DNA of 64,000 nucleotides. It comes from Hippophae tibetana. Lineage: Eukaryota > Streptophyta > Magnoliopsida > Rosales > Elaeagnaceae. Where the stretch lies: assembly GCA_037013495.1 (NCBI GenBank), contig CM072801.1, positions 101,687,816 through 101,751,815 of the forward strand, in the 5' to 3' direction. Shown piece after piece: positions 1 to 8,769 of this stretch; the first letter of the stretch is position 1, and every line of letters starts with the position of its first letter. The notes under the pieces were generated by a model that ran no database searches, was not told the origin of the DNA, and saw only the letters and a list, made by a program, of their open reading frames with translations. The translations under genes were made by a program, and so were the position numbers.

Positions 1-16
1 TATATTTTTTTTTTTT

Positions 17-186
17 GAAATTTTGTGCTTTAAAAATATAAACATAATGTCAATTTTTTACCAAATCAGAGTGTTTTTTATTCTCTTCGTGATATATGAA
101 AGAATAATGGTATATGCATTTAGTTATTGTCAAATTGGATTGGATGTTAAATTAGTAAGGTAAAGTCAAATTGGATTGGATGTTAT
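17..186 (+). repeat. dispersed 170-bp direct repeat, copy 1
   Basis: This non-satellite block starts GAAATTTTGTGCTTTAAAA and recurs at 2774-2946 in the same orientation with a few substitutions and small indels. Its 3' part is itself a short tandem repeat: GTCAAATTGGATTGGATGTT occurs twice, about 45 bp apart, in both copies. Similarity stops abruptly near 186. Here the sequence continues TTACATTTATTTGTGATGA and enters the leader and satellite-like DNA, whereas copy 2 continues into other unique DNA. It has no coding potential. It could be a small transposable-element remnant or one end of a segmental duplication. Confidence 0.8.
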
Positions 187-204
187 TACATTTATTTGTG
201 ATGA

Positions 205-265
205 ACTGTCAAATTGTTTTGTTTTGTTTTCTTTACTACTTAGAGAATGTGAGCAATCTTATCAT
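205..265 (+). repeat. leader block, copy 1 (short)
   Basis: The sequence ACTGTCAAATTGTTTTG, then TTTTCTTTACTACTTAGAGAATG and a run leading to TTGTTACAATTACTTATTC, precedes the first satellite-like unit. Related blocks precede satellite-like DNA at 1534 and 5131 and contain GTTTTCTTTGCTACTTTAG followed by AATGGG. This copy lacks the upstream part of the other two (GTGATTTATTATAATTTG). It probably marks a recurring junction, possibly the end of a mobile element that carried the tandem units. Confidence 0.55.
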
Positions 266-783
266 TGTTACAATTACTTATTCTTAGTTATTTATATTAT
301 TTATTATATTTTAATAATATATATATAATAATTATTTTTTATGTACTTATTTGTTATATAGTAATTACTTATTTATAGTTATTCATATTCTCATATTTAT
401 TAATTATATTATTTATTTTTATCCACTTACATATTCTTAATTATATATTTATTATATACTACTATAAAATAATTATTTATTTATAATTATTTTTATCCCC
501 ATAGAGTTCTATTTAATTTTATCTAATTGTAATGTCTATTCGGCATGTTACATCATTCATGCTTAGACTTGTTTAATTAAAAGTTTTACTATTTTTTATA
601 TGTTTTTTATTTAATGTATAATATATGTTTCTAAAAGTTGTCTTTTTTTTTATATTATTAATTATTGAGTCTGTTATGCGTTCCATTTAAGTGTTTATTA
701 TTGTGTGGTGGTTGGGCTACTTAAAACGGAAGCAAATCAATTGAATCTATTTATTGTTGCACCCATTATTAATGTTAATAATA
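266..783 (+). repeat. diverged ancestral-type satellite unit 1 (about 511 bp)
   Basis: ATTACTTATTCTTAG at 273 opens a unit whose next equivalent begins at 784. It contains the AT-rich body of the array, then a degraded box (ATCCCCATAGAGTTCTATTT, TAATGTCTATT) near 495-540. An interior segment absent from the main array follows (ATGCTTAGACTTG, TTTAATGTATAATATATG). The last part matches half B of the array (TTATTAATTATTGAGTC, GTGTTTATTATT, GTTGGGCTAC, AAATCAATTGAATC). It ends CCCATTATTAATGTTAATAA, which is the last part of half A. One unit thus joins features that the array splits between A and B. Confidence 0.75.
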
Positions 784-1268
784 ATTACTTATTCTTAGTC
801 ATTTTTATTCACATATTTATTATATTTTATCTACTTATTTATTATATAGTAATTATTTATTCTTAGTTATTTATATTCACATATTTTTTTATTATATTAA
901 TTATTTATTTTTATCTACTTACATATTCTTAGTTATATATATTCATATATTTATGATATACTAATAGAAGTTATAATAATTATTTTTAAAAAATAATTAT
1001 TTATTTATAATTATTTTTATTCACGTACCAAGAGTTTTATTTAAGTTTATCTAATTGTAACGTCTATTGTGTATAATCTTTTGTTGTTTTAGGCAAGTTT
1101 GAATTTAATGTGTGCATCAAATATGCTTAGACTTTAATTAAATGTTTTACTATTATTTACATGCTTTCTATTTAATGTATAATATATGTTGGTAAAAGTT
1201 TTATTTATCTGATATTATTGTTTACGGTGTCTACTATGCATTTTATTATTGTGTGTTGGTAGTTAGTT
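784..1268 (+). repeat. diverged ancestral-type satellite unit 2
   Basis: This is the tandem neighbour of the previous unit. The box TTCACGTACCAAGAG with TTTAAGTTTATC and TAACGTCTATTG is at about 1020-1070. It is followed by CTTTTGTTGTTTTAGGCAAG, the counterpart of the A-half acceptor-like motif, then TTTGAATTTAATGTGTGC. The interior ATGCTTAGAC, TTTAATGTATAATATATG and TATTATTGTTTACGGTGTC comes next. It ends TTTTATTATTGTGTGTTGG, equivalent to the B-half GTGTTGGTTGGG, and then leaves satellite-like DNA. Confidence 0.75.
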
Positions 1269-1533
1269 TAACCAAAAATTTTGCCATATCTAGATGTATT
1301 TCTTCTTAAAAATTATATATTATTATTTAAATTAGAATAATGTTTTGATTTTCACCCATACAAGAATGAAACTATATCCTTAATCGTGATCCGACTATCA
1401 ACCATATTTACTTGGTGGTCTACTATTCTACCTCAATTATATATATAAGTTAAATAATTTATATGTTTTTAGTTTAATAATAATAAAAATTATTAAAATG
1501 TTATCATTATTATTTTAAAAAAATTAATCGATT
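1269..1533. other. AT-rich spacer without recognised content
   Basis: This stretch between the ancestral-type units and leader copy 2 includes less AT-biased sequence (AATCGTGATCCGACTATCAACC near 1382-1403) and A/T-rich runs from about 1440. I find no open frame, RNA gene or satellite box in it. It may be flanking DNA carried with the leader block. Confidence 0.5.
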
Positions 1534-1690
1534 GTGCATTTAGGTGATTTATTATAATTTGTTTATTTATTATAAATTATGATTTAAATTGTTTTCTTTG
1601 CTACTTTAGAATGGGGAATTTTTTTTTATTGTTACACTTACTTATTTTTAGTTATTTATATTTACATATTTATTATATTTTAATAATATA
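1534..1690 (+). repeat. leader block, copy 2
   Basis: The block runs from GTGCATTTAGGTGATTTATT through TTTGTTTATTTATTATAAAT and TTTTCTTTGCTACTTTAG to AATGGGG, then enters satellite-like TTGTTACACTTACTTATTTT. It is nearly the same as 5131-5285, about 3.6 kb away, except that this copy lacks an internal segment around CAGTCAAATTATTTT. The 72-codon open frame starting at 1611 lies over this junction and is a low-complexity artefact. Confidence 0.75.
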
Positions 1691-1985
1691 TATAATAATT
1701 ATTTTTCATCTATTTATTTATTATATATATGATATAGTAATTACTTATTCTTGGAATTATATTCACATATTTATTAATTATATTAATTATTTTTATAATA
1801 TTTATTTTTATCAACTTAAATATTCTTAGTTATATATACTCATATATTTATTATATAATAGAAGCTATATATTTATTTTTATAAAATAATTATTTTTTCC
1901 CACGTAGCAAGAGTGTTTTTTAATTTTATTCAATTGTAACGTCTATGATCTTTTGTTGTCTATTTATTTGTTATTATTAATTATT
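1691..1985 (+). repeat. diverged satellite unit, truncated on the right
   Basis: AT-rich body, then the box TTCCCACGTAGCAAGAGTG with TTCAATTGTAACGTCTATGA (about 1898-1950), then the B-half sequence CTTTTGTTGTCTATTTATTT and GTTATTATTAATTATT. Similarity to half B ends at about 1985, where CCCATATGAATTG replaces the expected GTCTCTTATG. This is the left edge of the non-satellite island. Confidence 0.75.
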
Positions 1986-1986
1986 C

Positions 1987-2234
1987 CCATATGAATTGCA
2001 CAATGAAGTTGGTTCTGGCTTAGGGCTAAATTTTCATGAAGCACCAAATGATACTAATGAAGTTGAGCGAAATCTATTATCAAAATTTCTCAAAGTTCAG
2101 TGACAATAGCTAATTGGAGTAGTTGTAGATTCTTCTCCAGAAACGAGGTTGGCATATATAAGTGTCGATCACCATGCATGTCGAAAACCACATTTGTGTA
2201 CGATGGATCTATGCAAAGTGCAAGACGAACCTCT
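1987..2234 (+). pseudogene. decayed exon, upstream part of a REN1-like fragment (identity unknown)
   Basis: Frame 1987-2100 reads 38 codons of non-repetitive sequence beginning PYELHNEVGSGLGLNFHEAP. After TGA CAA TAG the same frame continues for about 41 codons (LIGVVVDSSPETRLAYISVD and on) to 2234. A GTGAGT donor at 2235 begins a 137-bp T-rich intron ending TTTTTTTAG at 2371. Balanced codon use and amino-acid content, unlike the surrounding low-complexity frames, support former coding DNA. Two stops in one exon show it is not functional. Its phase joins the RhoGAP-like exon downstream, but I do not recognise this part. It could be an upstream exon, a different captured gene, or sequence fused by rearrangement. 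Confidence 0.5.
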
Positions 2235-2371
2235 GTGAGTATAAATTTTTTGATTCCAGTATCATTTTCCCAAATAATTTACTACTATGTGACCTATGAG
2301 TTTGTTAATTTGCAAAGTCCTAATCTGTGTTTTATTTCTTTTTCCATTTTTTGGTGCTTGTCTTTTTTTAG

Positions 2372-2490
2372 ATACCGTAAAAGCCAATGGTATCTAAAGT
2401 TATTGGGAGACCCATTCTGCTTTCTTTGGAAGAGGTTTGATCTCCATCTTTTCTTGAGAAAGCTCTTCGTTTTATGGAAGAGCGAGCATG
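2372..2490 (+). pseudogene. RhoGAP-domain exon fragment, plant REN1-like, broken
   Basis: Read from 2384, the exon gives PMVSKVIGRPILLSLEEV, a stop at 2438-2440, then SPSFLEKALRFMEE. As known for plant REN1-type proteins (PH plus RhoGAP domain, which switch off ROP GTPases at the plasma membrane), the RhoGAP domain begins with a very similar IGRPILL-LE-V block followed by PSFLEKALRF. The exon is bounded by an AG acceptor at 2370-2371 and a GTGAGT donor at 2491. Defects visible in the sequence are one extra A near 2379-2383 that breaks the frame with the acceptor, a stop where Asp-Gly is usual, and a small insertion in the final GAAGAGCGAGCATG. The remaining RhoGAP exons, including the arginine finger, were not found. 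It is a relic, probably duplicated or transposon-captured. Confidence 0.7.
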
Positions 2491-2773
2491 GTGAGTTTTA
2501 CTTTTCATTATTGGTTGTGATATTTGTAAATATTTAACACTGAATGCTAAAATCTAATGTTTTGTGTGTGCTCCCTTAACTTGGTTCTCTTTTTATTTTT
2601 GAATAATATTATATGTATCAAGTGAAGTGTCGTTGTTGGATTTGATGTTAAATTTGAAATGTAAGATATTGAAAAATTATGGGATTGCTTATTAACAGAA
2701 GCTTAGCAAATCGACATTTAGTATGATGAAATGGATGTTTTAAGCTATGATTGAAAAAAATTTAATTTATTTT
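2491..2773. other. decayed intron or non-coding DNA
   Basis: This lies between the donor at 2491 and the second 170-bp repeat. It is moderately AT-rich, with no open frame and no satellite box. It probably corresponds to intron sequence after the RhoGAP-like exon. No next RhoGAP exon (the GILRQ-type segment expected in the family) is visible. Confidence 0.45.
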
Positions 2774-2946
2774 GAAATTTTGTGCTTTAAAAGAGAAACA
2801 TAATGTCAATTTTTTACCAAGTGAAAGTGTTTTATTCTCTTTGTGATATATGAAAGAATAATGGTATATGCATTTAGTTATTGTCAAATTGGATTGGAAG
2901 TTAAATTAGTAATGTAAAAAAGTTAGTCAAATTGGATTGAATGTTA
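2774..2946 (+). repeat. dispersed 170-bp direct repeat, copy 2
   Basis: This is the same block as 17-186. It begins GAAATTTTGTGCTTTAAAAG and contains GATATATGAAAGAATAATGG and the doubled GTCAAATTGGATTG motif. It then continues into AATTAGTCAGGTATAAAGTT instead of the leader. It sits inside the pseudogene island, about 2.76 kb from copy 1. Confidence 0.8.
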
Positions 2947-4362
2947 AATTAGTCAGGTATAAAGTTAGTAACTGGGAGACTAATAGAATGGCAATTATAA
3001 GACAATTTATGAGAATTTTCATATAAAAAACATAAATGAGTTTTAATAATAAAAAATGACGGAGAAAATATTTATCTTACTATTTTCATTTTCATTTCTA
3101 TTATTTTTTCGATTATTCTTTGTTTCAATTTTTTTTTACTTTAGTTATTTGTTGTAGTGTTTTATTGCTTTTATTTCTTTTTCTTTTTAATTTTGTCCGA
3201 ATCATGATTTTTCAGGCAGTAAGTAACATTTTTTTAAGTATGTTTTGTTGTAATTTATTTCTATTTTTTAATGCTTGTATTTCTTACATTGTTGTTTATG
3301 TTTTTAAAAGATTATTTATATTTATTATTTTTGTTCATCTTTTGCATGTTTTGGATTTACTATTTCTTTCTTTTTTTATTGTTTTTCTCTTTATATGTGT
3401 CTTTGTTTTGTTTTCATCAAGCTCTTATGAGTGGCAACTTATAAAACTCTCTTTTATTATTTTTATTTTATTATCCTATCTTATTATGATAGGTTTATAG
3501 CATTCGACTGGCTGTAGATGAAATTTTGTGTTATGGTTAACCTGGTTGGGAGGAAAACTCTGCTTGTTTCGATGCAATTTTTTAGTTTATTAGACTTATT
3601 GCAATGACCCAAATGAATGGATGATGGTAGTATTTTTATCCATTTTTAATTATTTGTAAAAAGAAGTTTCTTTAAGCTGATTTGGTTTAGTTGATGGTTG
3701 CTAAATGTTTTATGAAATTGCAAACTAAGATGCCAGTTTAACATTGTGCAACCATTATCTTCAAAGTATTTTCATGGGTCACTATCTTTCTTTGAATCTG
3801 TTTGATGCTTCCATTGTAGATTAGAAATGTTTGTGAAGGGAGCCTGCAAACTGAAGGAGTTGAACGTTTGTCATTGTAGGTCCAGAGTTTCCAATTTTAG
3901 GTTTCATTTTGGTTAAAATGTTAACTGTGTTGTGAGAAAATGGGCATGGGGAAAATCTATTGGGGGTCAGGTGACTGAATTGATAACCGAAAGACTTGCA
4001 TCTGCTCCCAGATTCCCAATACAGTTGATTTGTAGTTACTATTTAAAATGTTGATTTCTAATCTTCATATTACATCCAAATTCTGTTGACTCGAAGTCAT
4101 TGCTAGCTTCATATACAACTTTATATGTTATTCTGATACGAAACATTAATTATATATGCAGTCAACAGGTGATAAATTAAATAGGCTAAAATGTATCACA
4201 ACTTTTGGATGAATATATGTATGTTGTGTTGTACATTTTGTTCCCCTTTGACGTGAGTTTACATCCAAATGCAATCTTTCTTTTATTTTGTATGTATAAT
4301 AAGTGAACGATACTTGCTTTCATTAAAATATGTATTTGTTTCTGCTTTATCTTTTATGGTAG
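2947..4362. other. T-rich non-satellite DNA, no supported gene
   Basis: From 2947 to about 3500 the + strand is very T-rich and gives a 126-codon Phe/Leu/Ile frame (3120-3500) that is a composition artefact. From 3500 to 4360 the composition is more balanced and intron-like. There are possible acceptor sites such as CTTCCATTGTAG near 3821 followed by 17 open codons (from ATTAGAAATGTTTGTGAAGG), but nothing I can identify. It may be intron and decayed exon sequence of the same captured locus. Confidence 0.4.
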
Positions 4363-4446
4363 GAAACAAAAGTCTCTGTTGTTAAAGAAATTTACTTGCT
4401 AAAAGAAGATCCAGAGTATGTTCCCTATGATGTAATTGGACAATAA
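4363..4446 (+). pseudogene. possible terminal exon fragment, unidentified
   Basis: After an acceptor-like TTTATGGTAG the sequence is open for 27 codons, reading ETKVSVVKEIYLLKEDPEYV and ending PYDVIGQ before TAA. The composition is protein-like (charged, mixed residues), unlike all the repeat-derived frames. It could be the last coding exon of a captured gene. I do not recognise the family, and it is too short to rule out chance. Confidence 0.35.
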
Positions 4447-4504
4447 GGTCAGATTTTTGACATAATTGGGGAAACTTTTTCCTTGGGGTACCAACCACAA
4501 GCTT
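4447..4504. other. right edge of the non-satellite island
   Basis: Unique sequence (GGTCAGATTTTTGACATAAT, CTTGGGGTACCAACCACAAG) runs to CTTAGTTATTAG, where satellite-like TTATTTATATTTACATATTT starts. CTTAGTTAT also occurs in the array units, so the junction may have formed at short homology. Confidence 0.55.
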
Positions 4505-5130
4505 AGTTATTAGTTATTTATATTTACATATTTATTATATTTTAATAATATATATAATAATTATTTTTTAACAACTTATTTATTATATAGTAATTATTTA
4601 TTCTTATTTATTTTTATTCACTTATTTATTTATTATATTAATTATTTTTATCAACTTACATATTCTTAGTTATATATATTTATATATTTAGTATATAATA
4701 ATATAAGTTATAATAATTATAATTGTAACGTCTATTTTCTTTTCTTCTTGTATAAAAATATGAATTTATCACTTATTAATGTTAATAATAATTACTTATT
4801 CCTAGTTATTTATATTTACATATTTATTAATTATTTTTATAATATTTATTATATACTAATAGAAGCTATAATATTTATTTTTATAATATAATTATATACT
4901 AATAGAATGGACAATTGTAATGTGTATTTTGCATTATCTTTTTTTGTTCTAGGAAAATTTGAATTTAATGTTTGCATCATACATGCTTATATTTTAATTA
5001 AAAGTTTTTATATAGATGCAATGAATAATATATGAAGCTAAAAGTTTTATTTATCTAATATTATTGTTTACGGTGTTTGCTATACGTTTTATTATTGTGT
5101 GATAACTTTTTTCTAAAAAATTATATTTTT
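4505..5130 (+). repeat. diverged satellite units with both A-type and ancestral-type copies
   Basis: A shortened A-like stretch at about 4710-4800 (TAACGTCTATTTTC, TTCTTGTATAAAAATATG, ATTAATGTTAATAATAATTA) already shows the A-type deletion. It is followed at about 4900-5110 by an ancestral-type copy that still has the interior sequences (TTCTAGGAAAATTTGAATTT, ACATGCTTATATTTTAATTA, TATTATTGTTTACGGTGTTT). Intermediate and ancestral forms thus lie side by side at the array edge. Confidence 0.7.
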
Positions 5131-5285
5131 GTGTATTTAGGTGATTTATTATAATTTGTTTATTTATTATAAATTATGATTTAAACAGTCAAATTATTTT
5201 GTTTTCTTTGCTACTTTAGAATGGGTAAGTTTTTTTTATTGTTACACTTACTTATTTTTAGTTATTTATATTTACATATTTTTAT
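5131..5285 (+). repeat. leader block, copy 3
   Basis: The block runs from GTGTATTTAGGTGATTTATT through TTATTATAAATTATGATTTA and AACAGTCAAATTATTTTG to CTTTGCTACTTTAGAATGGG, close to 1534-1690. It contains the CAGTCAAATT element also present in copy 1 (about 207) but missing from copy 2. Beyond it the sequence passes into the final diverged units that abut the homogeneous array. Confidence 0.75.
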
Positions 5286-5759
5286 ATAGTAATTACTTAT
5301 TTATGGTTATTTATATTTACATATTTATTAATTATATTAATTATTTTTATCAACTTACATATATTCTTAGTTATATATATTCATATTTATTATATACTAA
5401 TAGAAGCTTTAATATTTATTTTTATAAAATAATTATATACTAATAGAAGGTACAATTGTTAATTATATACTAATAGAAGTTATAATATTTATTTTTATAA
5501 TATAATTATTATTTTCCACCTAGCAAGAGTTTTTTTTAATTTTATTAAATTGTAACATTATTTTCTTTTGTGGTCTATTTATTTGTTTTTATTAATTATT
5601 GTCTCCTATTTATTTTATTTGAGTGTTTATTATTTTGTGTTGGTTGGGCTACGTAAATCAATTGATTCTCTTTATTACTTATTTTTAGTTATTGATATTC
5701 TTTATTATATTTTAATAATATATATAATAATTATTTTTTAACTACTTATTTATTACATA
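5286..5759 (+). repeat. edge unit with tripled 40-bp subrepeat
   Basis: The motif ATATACTAATAGAAG occurs three times at about 5392, 5435 and 5476. The 755-bp units have it once in half B and the 785-bp units twice. A B-half follows (CACCTAGCAAGAG, TTGTGGTCTATTTATTTG, GTTGGGCTACGTAAATCAAT), ending in TTATTACATAG, from which regular phasing of the array starts. Confidence 0.75.
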
Positions 5760-8700
5760 GTGATTACTTATTCTTACTTATTTATATTAACTTATTTATT
5801 TATTATATTAATTATTTTTATAATATTTGTTTTTATATACTTACATATTCTTAGTTATATATATTCATGTATTTATTATATACTAATAAAAGTGATAATA
5901 ATTATTTTTATCCACGTAGCAAGAGTTCTATTTAAGTTTATCCAATTTTAATGTCTATTTTTTGTTGTTCTTGTAGGAAAATATGAATCTATCCCTTATT
6001 ACTGTTAATAATAATTACTTATTCTTATTTATTTATATTTACATATTTATTATATTTTAATAATATATAATAATAATTTTTCATCTATTAATTTTTATAT
6101 AGTAATTACTTATTCATTGTTATTTATATTTACATATTTATTAATTATATTAATTATTTTTATCAACTTACATATATTCTTAGTTATATATATTCATATT
6201 TATTATATACTAATAGAAGCTATAATATTTATTTTTATAAAATAATTATTATTTATAATTATTTTTTTCCACCTAGCAATGGTTTTTTTTTAATTTTCCT
6301 CAATTGTAGCGTTATTATCTTTTGTTGTATATTTATTTGTTATTATTAATTATTGTCTCTTATGTATTTTATTTGAGTGTTTATTATTTTGTGTTGGTTG
6401 GGCTACGTAAATTAATTGATTCTCTTTATTACTTATTTTTAGTTATTGATATTCTTTATTATATTTTAATAATACATATAATAATTATTTTTTAACTACT
6501 TATTTATTACATAGTGATTACTTATTCTTACTTATTTATATTAACTTATTTATTTATTATATTAATTATTTTAATAATATTGTTTTTATATATACTTACA
6601 TATTCTTAGTTATATATATTCATGTATTTATTATATACTAATAAAAGTGATAATAATTATTTTTATCCACGTAGCAAGAGTTCTATTTAAGTTTATCCAA
6701 TTTTAACGTCTATTTTTTATTTTTCTAGTAGGAAAATATGAATCTATCTCTTATTACTATTAATAATAATTACTTATTCTTATTTATTTATATTTACATA
6801 TTTATTATATTTTAATAATATATATAATAATACTTTTTCATCTATTAATTTTTATATAGTAATTACTTATTCATGGTTATTTATATTTACATATTTATTA
6901 ATTATATTAATTATTTTTATCAACTTACATATATTCTTAGTTATATATATTCATATTTATTATATACTAATAGAAGCTATAATATTTATTTTTATAAAAT
7001 AATTATTATTTATAATTATTTTTTTCCACATAACGAGGGTTTTTTTTTAATTTTATTCAATTTTAACGTTATTATCTTTTGTCGTCTATTTATTTGTTAT
7101 TATTAATTATTGTCTCTTATGTATTTTATTTGAGTGTTTATTATTTTGTGTTGGTTGGGCTACGTAAATTAATTGATTCTCTTTATTACTTATTTTTAGT
7201 TATTGATATTCTTTATTATATTTTAATAATATATATAATAATTATTTTTAACTACTTATTTATTACATAGTGATTACTTATTCTTACTTATTTATATTAA
7301 CTTATTTATTTATTATATTAATTATTTTTATAATATTGTTTTTATATATACTTACATATTCTTAGTTATATATATTCATGTATTTATTATATACTAATAA
7401 AAGTGATAATAATTATTTTTATCCACGTAGCAAGAGTTCTATTTAAGTTTATCCAATTTTAACGTCTATTTTTTATTTTTCTAGTAGGAAAATATGAATC
7501 TATCTCTTATTACTGTTAATAATAATTACTTATTCTTATTTATTTATATTTACATATTTATTATATTTTAATAATATATATAATAATAATTTTTCATCTA
7601 TTAATTTTTATATAGTAATTACTTATTCATGGTTATTTATATTTACATATTTATTAATTATATTAATTATTTTTATCAACTTACATATATTCTTAGTTAT
7701 ATATATTCATATTTATTATATACTAATAGAAGCTATAATATTTATTTTTATAAAATAATTATTTTTTTCCACATAGCGAGGGTTTTTTTTTTAATTTTAT
7801 TCAATTTTAACGTTATTATCTTTTGTCGTCTATTTATTTGTTATTATTAATTATTGTCTCTTATGTATTTTATTTGAGTGTTTAATATTTTGTGTTGGTT
7901 GGGATACGTAAATCAATTGATTCTCTTTATTACTTATTTTTAGTTATTGGTATTCTTTAATATATTTTAGTAATATATATAATAATTATTTTTTAACTAC
8001 TTATTTATTACATAGTGATTACTTATTCTTACTTATTTATATTAACTTATTTATTTATTATATTAATTATTTTTATAATATTTGTTTTTATATACTTACA
8101 TATTCTTAGTTATATATATTCATGTATTTATTATATACGAATAAACGTGATAATAATTATTTTTATCCCCGTAGCAAGAGTTCTATTTAAGTTTATCCAA
8201 TTTTAACGTCTATTTTTTCTTGTTCTTGTAGGAAAATATGAATCTATCTCTTATTACTATTAATAATAATTACTTATTCTTATTTATTTATATTTACATA
8301 TTTATTATATTTTAATAATATATATAATAATAATTTTTCATCTATTAATTTTTATATAGTAATTACTTATTCATGGTTATTTATATTTGCATATTTATTT
8401 ATTATATTAATTATTTTTATCAACTTACATATATTCTTAGTTATATATATTCATATTTATTATATACTAATAGAAGCTATAATATTTATTTTTATAAAAT
8501 AATTATTATTTAAAATTATTTTTTTCCACCTAGCATGGGTTTTTTTTAATTTTCTTCAATTGTAACGTTATTATCTTTTGTTGTCTATTTATTTGTTATT
8601 ATTAATTATTGTCTCTTATGTATTTTATTTGAGTGTTTATTATTTTGTATTGGTTGGACTACGTAAATCAATTGATTCTCTTTACTACTTATTTTTAGTT

Positions 8701-8769
8701 ATTGATATTCTTTATTATATTTTAATAATATATATAATAATTATTTTTTAACTACTTATTTATTACATA

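Noticed and set aside
1611-1829. 72-codon frame at leader copy 2
   Set aside because: Low-complexity Ile/Tyr/Leu translation of satellite-like DNA at the leader junction.
2100-2537. 145-codon open frame spanning both decayed exons
   Set aside because: It runs through the intron and uses a different frame from the RhoGAP-like peptide. The biologically meaningful frame is interrupted by stops.
3120-3500. 126-codon hydrophobic frame resembling a multi-pass membrane protein
   Set aside because: It is only a T-rich stretch read in a Phe/Leu/Ile frame. It has no ATG at its start, no motif and no partner genes, and it lies in intron-like DNA.
205-5759. An intact LTR retrotransposon or DNA transposon carrying the units
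   Set aside because: I found no gag, pol or transposase reading frame, no clear LTR pair or terminal inverted repeat, and no target-site duplication. The leader block alone is not enough.
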